64,000 nt of DNA from Spinacia oleracea (lineage: Eukaryota > Streptophyta > Magnoliopsida > Caryophyllales > Amaranthaceae). The DNA is taken from positions 17,198,001 to 17,262,000 of the forward strand of contig NC_079489.1 of assembly GCF_020520425.1 (NCBI RefSeq), in the 5' to 3' direction. Numbering within the stretch: position 1 is the stretch's first letter; each line of letters begins with the position of its first letter. Positions 54,411 to 64,000 of this stretch are shown piece after piece. The translations under genes were made by a program, and so were the position numbers. The notes under the pieces were generated by a model. That model did not search any database. It was given only the letters and a program-made list of their open reading frames with translations, and was not told the origin of the DNA.

Positions 54411-57400
54411 TCAGAAAATATACTCCGGCTTCACAAGAGGAAAGCGTGCCACTCCAACCTCAAATTCTTCACCTTTTGGCGCAGCCAATCTAGCAAGAAA
54501 ATCAGAGTAAATTCAGCTTTCCGCTAACCATGTAAAAAACAGCAAAACCATAGGTCATCCAACAATAAGATGGAAGTGACCGGTGAGTCTAATTTTACTG
54601 AACACAAACATTTATATGAGACAGTCTAGCAATGACTTGATATGAAACTAAAAGTATCCTTTTGGGAGAACTTTTTAGTTTTTCACAATAACTTAGCATG
54701 AGAATGTCTCCCACTAAAACTTGCTCTTCACTAAAAAGGACACAATCCGAAACTTGTTAATACCTTCCAGGGACATATGTAAAAGAACCTTCAATGGAGC
54801 CAGGTGTACATTGCTGTTTTGAGCAGCTCTCGTACACAAATTCTTTCTCACCGGCAAACAGCAAAGGGTACTGAAAAGGTAAACAGGAAAAATTAGTCAA
54901 ACTCTTTTCAGATTAAAAGAGTGAAGTGAGCGGTTCAAATTCAAGTTCGGTTATCTTTCTTAATCAACTTGACTGGAAGTAGTTTGAAGCACTCGTTAAA
55001 TGTTTAGAACTCTTTGTTATCTAAATCTCAAGGACAGGGCCTTGACCTATTCCCGAACATTCAGCAGAGCATATTTTATGTTCCTCAGACAAAGAATATA
55101 CAAAAAACAGTTGTGAGTAGCAACTAAATCAACAGGAAAATTGATATGAGAAAAAGGAATATGAACCCGATGAAATATAGGAATAAGAATGCTTCACTTC
55201 CTTCAATTGGTGCACTTATGCTATCTCTTTTGATCGTTAAATTCAATGGGGAAATCCCAGCACTTAAAAAGTGCACACCTTTCTCTGATTCATTATTTAG
55301 ATAAGAAGGGTAAGCTCGCAATCTATTTGCTCTACTGCTAGGAGCACTATTTCCTTTGACCATTAGTTAATATTGATGGTATACCTGGAAGTTGTTTACC
55401 CATTTTGAGGATCGCCCAGCTTTAACTGACACGAGGGCACCAAAAACCCTAACTGAAGGTTTCTTCCACAATTACACATCAGAATTTACTTTTTACTTTC
55501 GGAAGTTTTAAAGTGCCCTTTTTGTTTCGACAACACATAAGTTTGACATGTTCCCCCACGTACAAAGTAAATACAAAATGGCTACAGATCTCAAGATCCT
55601 GCAAGTAATAGAAGTCCATCCACAAACGAAAATTCGGTGCCAATGTCCACTATAGACTTGGAAAGTACCTACTCATTACTCAGTTAAGAGTTTCGTGCAA
55701 CTTGAGGTGAAGACTCTCTAAATCCTACTTCTCTCAGCAGCTGAACGAACTATGGTACACTTCCTCAAGTTCTGTTCAAGCAAGTGCTTCTCTAGCACAA
55801 CCATGAATTTGAGAATGCAAAAGAAAAATCAAGACTTGCTTCCTACTATATTCATAAGCTAACAATTCGATCTGACAAAAGAAGGAATTGACTGGCCGAT
55901 ATTGGCAAACCAGGAGCAGGCATGGTAGTCTCTCTTATAAATAACTGAATAAGATTGTCCTGTGTGTAATGAAGATCTTAAGGATATTTACTTGAGTCAC
56001 AACTTAAGACACACAATATAGCTGAGGATGGAAACATTCATTGTGGAAACAGACTTCAGACTGAAAACAAATTAAGTTCTTCACGTATATTCATGATTAC
56101 ATCATAAATAATGATATAAACCAGCACTGATCCCAAGAAGGTGAAATGTAAGAGTGATGGAAGCTAGATCATAAATTACATTTAAAAGCAGGAATGCAGG
56201 ATAAAGGGGACTGGAATCGATTAACCCTCATCTTCTTCGCCATCAAAAAATACTCAACATGTTAATCATCTAAGACTGTTATCAGGTCACACCAATGACT
56301 ACAATTAGCTGTTCTGTTTCCGGCTATAGATATACCTTTTTTACAATATACGAAGCATTAGAAATTAATGATGAGGAATCAAGAGTAAAGACAGATTTAT
56401 TTCAGAAATGGGCTAAAAGATGAATATGTGGCCTCGTAGCAAGCTCTCATGGAGTTGGATCATGCAAAACATGTTATTAGATGTGCTGTGGCCCAAAAGG
56501 CAAAACTGTACTAATATAAACACAGGGGCTAATCAATTTCAATCACATTTATAGAAACAAGATAGGTGTGCAACTCATAGATAAAAGCTACCTTTCCTAT
56601 AACAGCTTCTCCGTCAACATCATGCTTTACAACCTCGTTTTCTCGGATGATCCAACGTCTCCGGTACAGCTGACAAGAGTCATATGTCATTCCATGTGAT
56701 TTACACCCCTCAGGTAAAAGGGACATCCGGATTGAGTAAGCAAACAAGAATTCTGGACTTCCAAGGTCACTCTTTTCAGGAACAAGAACAGCAGATGCGC
56801 GTACCTGACATGAAATTCCACGCATTGGCCATCAAATCCAGCAATAAAAAATGAACATGTAGTAGCGGTATGTTACAGTGTTCAGTTACAAGATCAAGAA
56901 CGTGTTAAGAGACAAGTGAAAAATAAAAAATTTACAGTATATCTTAAAGGAAGTTAAAACCAAGCAATAGCAAGCACGAAAATAGGAGTATTTCAAAGTA
57001 CAAGTGCACCAAGAACATAAAACATTTGGGTCAAAAGGGTTCGACATTACAAATGCTTTTAATAAAATTTGTAATGAGTCTAGTATCAGGTGCAGGAACC
57101 ATATAGCATGAATTGATCAAACTAACAGGATAATAGATAAATAAAACAATATTGACAACATGCTACGAGCAAAGACAGCAACAATAATTTCGTGCAAGTA
57201 TACTGCATCCTCATAGATCTTATGCCACAAATGAAAGCTAGCATAGTTTGGAAACTCAACATCCATGACAAGAGAAAATTTATTATTGGGTGACTATCAG
57301 TAAAACATACTTCCTCCTTTTTTCAGATGCAACAATTTCATTTTTGGGCTTGCCAAAGCATAACTTAAACCGTCAATATTTTTAATTATCAAGTTATCAA

Positions 57401-59856
57401 CAAGTAAAATTATAAAAAAATATTTTAAAAATATACATTGAGACGAATATAGCAAGATCCCTCATGACAATGTTTTTCCTAAAGTATAAATCACCAAAAA
57501 CTGAGAAAGTAGAGTGTATGAATCCTGTAAAAATCAAAGTGTAGCGTCTAAAAGAAGCTGGAGGAAATATATGACTTACACAGCTTAGGAAACAAGCAAG
57601 TTACGTATATTTACCAGCCGACTCTTCTATATCATATACCCTACTGAAATGAAAAATATCCATGCTCAATTGAAGATAAACTAGCATGTAAGTTCACTTG
57701 AACTCTACTAAACATAATATTATCTTAGTGCCGGAGTGCCGGAACTAGAGTAAAATGAGGTGCATAAAGTCATGACGCAAGTTGAATGTAACTCGTGATA
57801 TTTCATCACACAAAGTGTGGAGCATTTGCACATAGTCGCTAGATTATTATGACAATAATTTGTAAAAAACCAAGCCATTTTTCTTTATGCAATAGTAGAT
57901 GACTTATTTGATATACATTTTTCCCAGCTACAGTACCTGTACACCATTTGTCACAGCAGTGGAGCAGAGAGGTGGTTTATCTGGAAACTGACTAATGATC
58001 TTCTGATTACCTTTCTCAACAACCGTTATCATACCACTGTGCAAACGACGACTATGCTCCTCCAACCACAATAATAATCCATCACATTGTTGATTACTAC
58101 TAGAATTCAATAATGTATCAGGAACACAAGGCATCATTTCCCCGTCTTCTCTAAGCAAAGTGGTGCCAACATAAAGTTGATTATTGGCACAATTGAGGCA
58201 GAAGATCTTTTCATTTGCTGTAATAGAGGACGCTACAGCAATAAACTTGGATGCATGTGAAAAATTTAAGTCTTGTGTTATACGCTGCGACTCCAAAGCA
58301 GCATGCCTTAGCGGTAGTAAATTCACATTCACCAGGTGCCTATACACAGAGTACCCTCCAATAAGACCCAACAGGTTCTCTGAAAATTCCTGACCATCAT
58401 GGAAGCGATAAAGTAATCTTGTAGGAAGTGGCAACTTCACTTTTAAGCGTATTTCCACTTCATTCAACTCCTCCTCAGAAGCACCCTTTCTCAAAGTTGC
58501 TAGCACCTCTGGAAAATTGCTTCCCAACCAACTTTTAAGACTATCCCAACACCTTTTGACACGTTTGACAAGAGGCCAAGAATACATACTGAAAGCTTCC
58601 CTCCATAGTTGATAAGCTACCTGGAGACCACCACAATCCGAATTGAGATTAGCAAGAAAAAACTGAGTTAAATGATTAATAATATGTAATGATGTAACAA
58701 GGATTCGGCCAGCAAGTAATTTACAGACACACACACGCGCGCACGCGCATAAAGACACTGGAAATCACATCTTACTAAATTTACATCATACAAGTTTAAG
58801 GGACTGGACAAAAGCCATCCAATAATACATGGAGACAGAAGGAAAAAAAGAAATCCGCATTTCGCTAGGAAAACCTCGGTATAAGTGGATCAGTTGATGC
58901 AACCTTTTGTAGTTAACAAGACAGCAGAGTAAATGATGTTGACCAAGAGTCCAAGACACTAGAACAAATAATGATATGAGAAGATATTTCTGCCAAACTA
59001 ATCAATTTTTGACTCCTCCAATTGAACAAGGGGTTGAGGTTCAACCAAGAATTCATATTCTACCTTGAAAAACTGTGAAATTTTTTTACTTGTAAAGGGT
59101 TCCATTGGTTCCACTATTCAACCAATATACAAGAATTCAGTACAATTAACCAACAAATCCCGTGATTTCTTAATGTGTTCAATTTTCTACAAAACAATTT
59201 CCCACTGAAATCATAGCTAAAACCTATCAAAAAACTCACAGCCGTTTCTGTTAATAATCACAAATTCTGAAACTTTGATCAAAATTAGATTATCTGACAA
59301 AAATCACCATCAATAGCCAATAAAAACTTGATACTTCCAATACATTTCAACTCCCTGTAATTAAATCCATGATACACATAAAGCTAAACCCTTTCTTAAA
59401 AAAATATTCATCAATTCCTATCCAACCGAAACCAATACACAAAACCCATTACCCAAATCATTGATACTTCATAAAGCAAGAAATATACAAAGATCCACAA
59501 TTTAACTCTTATAAAGTATCAAAAACAAATCAGAGAAAATGAAATCAATCATGCAGAAACTCCCAACATCTGGTGTCACATAAATAACCAATATTTGGGA
59601 CCTCAAAAATTTAGTAAAAAAAATGTGAATTTACCTTGAAGGAGGGAGCTGGGGATCCAAAAGGGTCAATGGGGGAAGAGAGATTAAGGTCATTGGAAGA
59701 ATAAAGAGACCAAAAGTAATCATCAGAAGTCCAATCCCTGAATCTCTTGCTAACACAAGAAACAATAGCAGTTTCATTTGGGTCTAATTTTGAGAGGATT
59801 ACATGAATTGCTAAATCCCCTAAACCCTCAAATCCTCCTCCTATCCCTTCTTCCAT
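54411..59856 (-). CDS. SKIP16: F-box protein SKIP16-like (F-box, SMI1/KNR4-type and ApaG domains), complete
   Basis: Five exons: 59856-59635, 58620-57937, 56804-56592, 54870-54764 and 54489-54411, all with GT...AG borders that join in frame to 434 aa; Arabidopsis SKIP16 is about the same length. Exon 1 is the F-box (LGDLAIHVILSKLDPNETAI, VSCVSKRFRDW). Exon 2 holds the SMI1/KNR4-like region (VKLPLPTRLLYRFHDGQEFS, LLGLIGGYS). Exons 3-5 form the ApaG/DUF525 domain (IRMSLLPEGC, SCQLYRRRWIIREN, GEAVIGK|YPLLFAGEKEFVYESC, GSIEGSFT) ending EYIF. F-box proteins recruit targets to SCF ubiquitin ligases by binding SKP1/ASK; the target of SKIP16 is not known to me. The first ATG was chosen; longer N-terminal extensions would need a TTG start. 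All key residues look intact. A MITE lies in intron 2. Confidence 0.92.
57310..57567. mobile_element. Degenerate Stowaway-like MITE in SKIP16 intron 2
   Basis: Left CTTCCTCCTTTTTTCAGATGC and right GCGTCTAAAAGAAGCTGGAGG are approximate inverted repeats, with TA near both ends. It sits between exons 2 and 3 of the F-box gene and does not touch splice sites. Confidence 0.65.
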
Positions 59857-60772
59857 TTCCTTTCCTTTTCTCTCTCCTCTTTCTTGTCTTTGAATTAGAT
59901 TTTCAACAACAAACAAGTACGTGTTGCCTATATTGGTATAGTGTTGTTGATTAGTGGCGTGTCCTACGGCCTGGGGAACAAATTAAATGTTATAGGTGGA
60001 GGCTGGAGTCTGGAGAGTGGAGGTTTATTTGTGCGGAAATCGCCCGTTTGATCTTGGTGATTGTCTGCTTGACAACAAGTTGGTCAAGTGACACATTTTT
60101 TGTAAAGAAAAAAAAATAAAATAAAAATTGATATTCAAAACAAAATGGAAAAAATATACAGTACTCTCGGAAAAATTGAACTTTTTTTTTTGGACGGATA
60201 TACTGTTGTACCCGAAAAAATTGATCCATTCATCTATTCTTCCCCATTTCTCATCCAATTTTTCAATTTTTTTTAAATCTCAACTTAATTTCATCCTTTA
60301 ATCTTATCAAATCTCGTTTTTGATGGCTAAGTCGTCAAAGTTATCATAGAATTGATCATTAAAGCGTTGTTTCTCTCCCTAATTTCCCTATACTTCAAGT
60401 TACAAGTTTTTTTTTTATTTTCCTAAATAAAAAGACAAGCTTTATTGTTTTTTAAATTATAAACACGTGCAAGAAAAAAAAACATTGCGCTCAATTAATG
60501 TTGAGACATCAATACCCCCATCAAACCATTATCATTTATCAATAAACCTTTAAACCTTTACTTCCTTTGTTAGTGGTTATCAACCAATTTCAATACAATT
60601 TATATTATTACTAGTTATAAAAACCTACTTAGTATGTAACAAGTTCTTTTATACTTCATATTTGAATTATTCTGTTGAGTATTTACCAAAAACAACATCC
60701 TATTTAGATTATACTGGAAAAAAAAATACCCTTAGCATAGACGTACAATGGATAATAAAATAAGGAGTAAGT
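59857..60772. other. SKIP16 5' leader and upstream region
   Basis: The leader has AGAGAGG/GGAAAGGAAATGGAAG purine-rich sequence. No clear TATA box. Minus-strand frames at 59990-60258 have no recognisable content. Otherwise AT-rich. Confidence 0.4.
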
Positions 60773-60925
60773 GTGTGTTCTGTTCATTTGATTTTCACTT
60801 ATTTTATCTGAATTTAGTAGAACTTATTTTAGTTATAAGTTGTACTTGGTCAACTCTTATTTTTCTTGAACTTATCATAACATGTTCTTGAAATAAGTGA
60901 AAAGAAAGTGAACACAACAACGCCT
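60773..60925. mobile_element. MITE of the GTTCTGTTCA type, about 150 bp
   Basis: Left GTGTTCTGTTCATTTGATTTTC and right GAAAGTGAACACAACAACGCC form imperfect inverted repeats continuing into CACTTATTT/AAATAAGTG. The outermost bases resemble the ends of the composite element at 26595-27530. Confidence 0.6.
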
Positions 60926-60987
60926 AAGTTAATACCTCGAAATATATTATGATTATATGAGTCTATCTTTGAACTCTTTTACTAATT

Positions 60988-61339
60988 GGAAAATTTGGTA
61001 ATATTAAACCAACCTTTGGCCGATTTTCTTTTATTAATCCCACCTACGACATATTTTTTAATAATCTCACATTTACTACCTAACGACTTTCATTGGGCTT
61101 AAGTGATCGATAACCGGTGAAAAAGTCAACGAGCTGGTGATGAATTGATGATAATGACTAAATATATTGAAAGATAGTATTGCCACATAGGGACATATTA
61201 TCGCCTACAACAGGTTTATGACCTGTTAGACACAATAAAAGTCGTTGGGTAGTAAAGGTGGGATTATTAAAAATTATGTTGTGGTGGGATTAATAAAAGA
61301 AAATCGGCCAAAGGTTGGATTAATATTACCAAATTTTCC
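60988..61339. mobile_element. Mutator-like MITE, 352 bp, long inverted repeats, 9-bp duplication
   Basis: The first 110 or so bases (GGAAAATTTGGTAATATTAA, then CAACCTTTGGCCGATTTTC) recur in inverted order at the right end with few mismatches. A perfect 9-bp duplication TTACTAATT flanks the element at 60979-60987 and 61340-61348. A 9-bp duplication and long TIRs indicate the MULE superfamily. No coding region. Confidence 0.9.
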
Positions 61340-61661
61340 TTACTAATTTAATGTTATCATGTTATTCGTGTATTTGTAAAAGATGACTTTCTCGCTTTCT
61401 CTGTATTTAATATTGGAATATACAGTATTATGTACGAACTACGGAAACTATCGTTAATTCTATTTGTATTAAAATAAAAAGAGTTGATACAATTGAATGA
61501 TTTTATGCCTTTTCCAACTTGCTATTAACCAATACAAAAAAATTCTTACAAAGGGGGAAAAAAATAACACAACTAACAAAAAATTACTTCTTGTCAAAAA
61601 AAAAAAAAAAAAGAACTAACAGAAAATAAATAAAAATAAACTATTTAAAAAAGAAAAGCCA

Positions 61662-61730
61662 TGAACGGGATGAGAGTTTGCTGAACGTGATGAGAGTTTG
61701 CTAGTTTGCTGAACGTGATGAGAGTTTGCT
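61662..61730. repeat. TGAACGTGATGAGAGTTTGC tandem repeat, three units
   Basis: Copies at 61662, 61682 and 61710, the last separated by an 8-bp partial unit TAGTTTGC. Confidence 0.85.
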
Positions 61731-62057
61731 GCATCAGCAAATGTCCCTCGTAATTATGCAGACAGAAAATCTCAGCTTCTACAACCTAAAATTCAGGGGG
61801 AAATTATTTGTTAATCATTTACATCAAGACATAATTAAAGGTTATTTTTCGACATTTAAATTCGCAAAAAATTACAGAATATAGTATAGTAAAGTAAATC
61901 TACTTCTAAGTTATCGTGGCGTCGTCTCAAAATACTTTTGCGTATTTGTAGGCTTTGACGTAAACATTTATGGTATGCTTTCGCAGTTAGGGGCGGAGCT
62001 GGTTCTTTGGACGTGGGGTCATTTGTATAAAATACGGAGTAGTTTTTTTTATATAAA

Positions 62058-62080
62058 ACTAGCTTTCTATGCACGTGCTT
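62058..62080 (-). mobile_element. Possible Helitron 3' terminus on the minus strand
   Basis: On the minus strand the 8-bp palindrome GCACGTGC is followed after 8 bases by CTAGT. The stem is short, so this is weaker than the end at 21131. Confidence 0.3.
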
Positions 62081-63330
62081 ATGATTTCAAAATGCACACA
62101 CAATAATACGAAGCAATTAATTGGTGAATTACTTTTTTCCCCTTTTCATTCATACTTTTTCCTAGTTTTGATATCTTGTGATTTGGGTAAACATATTTTA
62201 AAATGATTCCTCCTTTTATGGTAAATATAAAATATTTTGGGTTAAATTTGCTTATAATTTTCTGATTAAAATGAAGAGTAAAATAGACAATGTTGACATC
62301 ACCTCATGTGTTTCCTTGTATAATATAATAAAGATTTGACCATTTGCACCACTAAAATAAAGAAATAACATTAAACACCCCCTAATTATTTTTCTTTCTT
62401 TCACATTATTTCATGCATTCCCTTATATAATAGGATGATAGAATGGTTTATTTTTTAGTTCTTTTCCGGGTTTTCTTTATTTTTCTTCTCCTTGCTCAAT
62501 TGAAGCGGAGATATGAAAGCTAATGTTGATCGATTTTTGGCAAAAATCCAAGAAGATGTCAAAATTTTTGAAATACGCCAAATTTTCATATAATTCTCAA
62601 TCTACTGTCCACGTAAGCATAACTTAGTTTTTTTTTCATGTTCGGCAATTAACCAGCAATTTAAATGGCGGTTACATAAAGAACCAAACCGTAAAAATTA
62701 ACGTCTGAATTCACTAACTTAAACCTTACTGTCGCACAATCACGTGGATCAAGATCCAATAACTTAAACATTTCGTTCACCGTTTAAAAACCTCAAAAAG
62801 GAAATCACCACCCTCAGGCACTACTTACTCTCTTCTAAATCTCTCTGTTCCTCTCAAATTTCAACCCTCCATTTCCCTCCATCCCCTCAAATCCAACGTG
62901 GTGGCGGGCTTCCGACAAAGATATGCTTTGTATTCTTTTGTTCTGGTTATGTTTGTAGAAGAGAATGATAATGTAATGTCACCCAAGGAGAAAAACCTCC
63001 AATTCAATTGGCCAATTATTTAATACAAAACCACAAGTTCAATTATGGTTTACTATATTTATAACTAATTGACTTGGTAATTTAGCATTGAATCGTTTTA
63101 AAAAAATAAGTCAGTGTAATTACCAATAAATAATTACATAATTAAATTTAGAGATTAGTTATAATGTAATAAAGAGTTGGAGTGAACGGGAAAGATGAGA
63201 AACGTCCACCGTCACTTTAGTCTTAAAACACATAGTAACCAAACTTGTAAACATCTAGTTGCGAAACTTGTGAACGAAATTTGAACCGAGGAAAGTAATG
63301 TCTAAGGCAATATATTGTACTTCCGAGTTC

Positions 63331-63348
63331 ATATATATATATATATAT
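63331..63348. repeat. (AT)9 microsatellite
   Basis: Eighteen bases of AT dinucleotides. Confidence 0.9.
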
Positions 63349-63539
63349 CAATTAATTTTGGGTGAGGATGAAAAATGTAAAGAATATTGGAAAAATTGAG
63401 AAAAATATGAAATAGCGGTGCAAGGTGAGGTTAAATAAATTGAATACGCACATAACACACACCTGAGGATGCTTAAATTTGAATCTAACACACGAGGATA
63501 GGCTTTCGTGATGAAAATGATTAAACGTACGCAGTAATT

Positions 63540-63731
63540 TTGTCGAATCCCTTAACCTGTTTATTCATATATTTTTCTGGATATAGGGGGAGTCGTAATT
63601 TACTTACACGCATAGTCGCAGATGGGAATGCCTTGTTGGCTTTTGGGTTGAGAAGGCTCGATATTGAATCTAATCTGCATTATGTCATATCATTCGTTGA
63701 GGAAAGGCATAAAGAAGATATTATTTTATAA
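63540..63731 (+). pseudogene. Possible fragment of an F-box/Sel1-like repeat protein
   Basis: The 63-codon frame includes GSRNLLTRIVADGNALLAFG, then LRRLDIESNLHYVISFVEER and H. The spacing of GRNLL...ADGN.ALL.G...L...ERH resembles a repeat in plant F-box proteins of the At2g35280 type. Only one unit is present, there is no F-box, and identity is weak. The region to 64000 shows nothing more. Confidence 0.25.
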
Positions 63732-64000
63732 CACGCCAAATGTATTCGCAACATAGACGGCATTCGGTTTAAATAGCAGAGCATTGATTAGTACCAAGTA
63801 TTACCGTTGAACTAGTTTTGACTTTTGACTTTTGACTGCCTAAACAAAACATGCATCTAAACCTGCTAAAATCGCGATAAATTGTTATTTTTTGACTGGA
63901 TATTGCCCAGAAAACAGTACATAACCTAGTCCCTCTCTCCGGCCACTAGTGTTGAATACGGAGTAATTTAGTTGTTATCGACTTTTCATACAGCACAGTG

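Larger units (their letters stand above)
61349..63539. other. AT-rich intergenic region
   Basis: Contains short tandem repeats (listed) and a possible Helitron end. The pyrimidine-rich stretch at 62820-62900 resembles a plant 5' leader, but no open frame follows it. Confidence 0.45.

Overview
This is a repeat-rich stretch of a plant nuclear genome, most likely a eudicot. The evidence is plant-specific genes with introns (an F-box SKIP16 gene, a VIP1/PosF21-type bZIP, an LRR-XII receptor kinase, an LRR receptor-like protein), plant retrotransposon lineages (Ty1/copia, Ty3/gypsy Tat, L1-type LINE) and many Stowaway-like MITEs with CTCCCTCCGT-type ends and TA target duplications. A member of Caryophyllales/Amaranthaceae (spinach, beet, quinoa group) is my guess from the look of the repeats; the sequence does not prove it.

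Layout. 1-3.7 kb: first exon, long first intron and promoter of a minus-strand bZIP gene. 3.75-4.7 kb: a Helitron-like element with a partial second copy joined head to tail, carrying a nested MITE. 5.3-20.25 kb: a nested transposon block. An outer CACTA element (3-bp target duplication AAC) holds a second CACTA-like element; that one carries decayed exons of a cellular gene and was split by a 10.5-kb copia element (8795-19271, target duplication TAATT) whose 1386-bp LTRs look identical except for one base. 20.8-28.9 kb: MITEs, a dead LINE, a microsatellite-rich foldback-like element, a SINE with a 17-bp target duplication and a long TA tract. 29.5-37.6 kb, all immune-receptor-related on the minus strand apart from one piece: an RLP pseudogene, a plus-strand relic of a 4R-MYB (SNAPc4-like) gene, and an apparently intact LRR-XII non-RD receptor kinase (1046 aa, two exons). 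38-40 kb: MITEs and a LINE scrap. 41.7-53.6 kb: a nearly full-length Ty3/gypsy Tat-lineage element (LTRs 530 bp, target duplication ATTAC, minus strand). It has gag-pro-RT and RNaseH-aRNaseH-integrase reading frames split by a one-base shift, two minisatellites, and a large spliced antisense gene between pol and the 3' LTR. 54.4-59.9 kb: a complete five-exon SKIP16-like F-box gene (434 aa, minus strand). 60-64 kb: two further MITEs, including a long-TIR one with a 9-bp duplication, and AT-rich sequence.

Only three host genes look functional (bZIP, receptor kinase, SKIP16). About half of the window is clearly transposon-derived. The most notable item is the roughly 980-residue spliced antisense gene in the Tat element (Transposase_28-like domain plus coiled coil). 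Next are the tandem Helitron junction, the captured gene exons inside the inner CACTA element, and the very young copia insertion whose pol is nevertheless badly decayed, which implies that it moved using proteins supplied in trans. All domain names come from reading the translations by eye; no database search was run.
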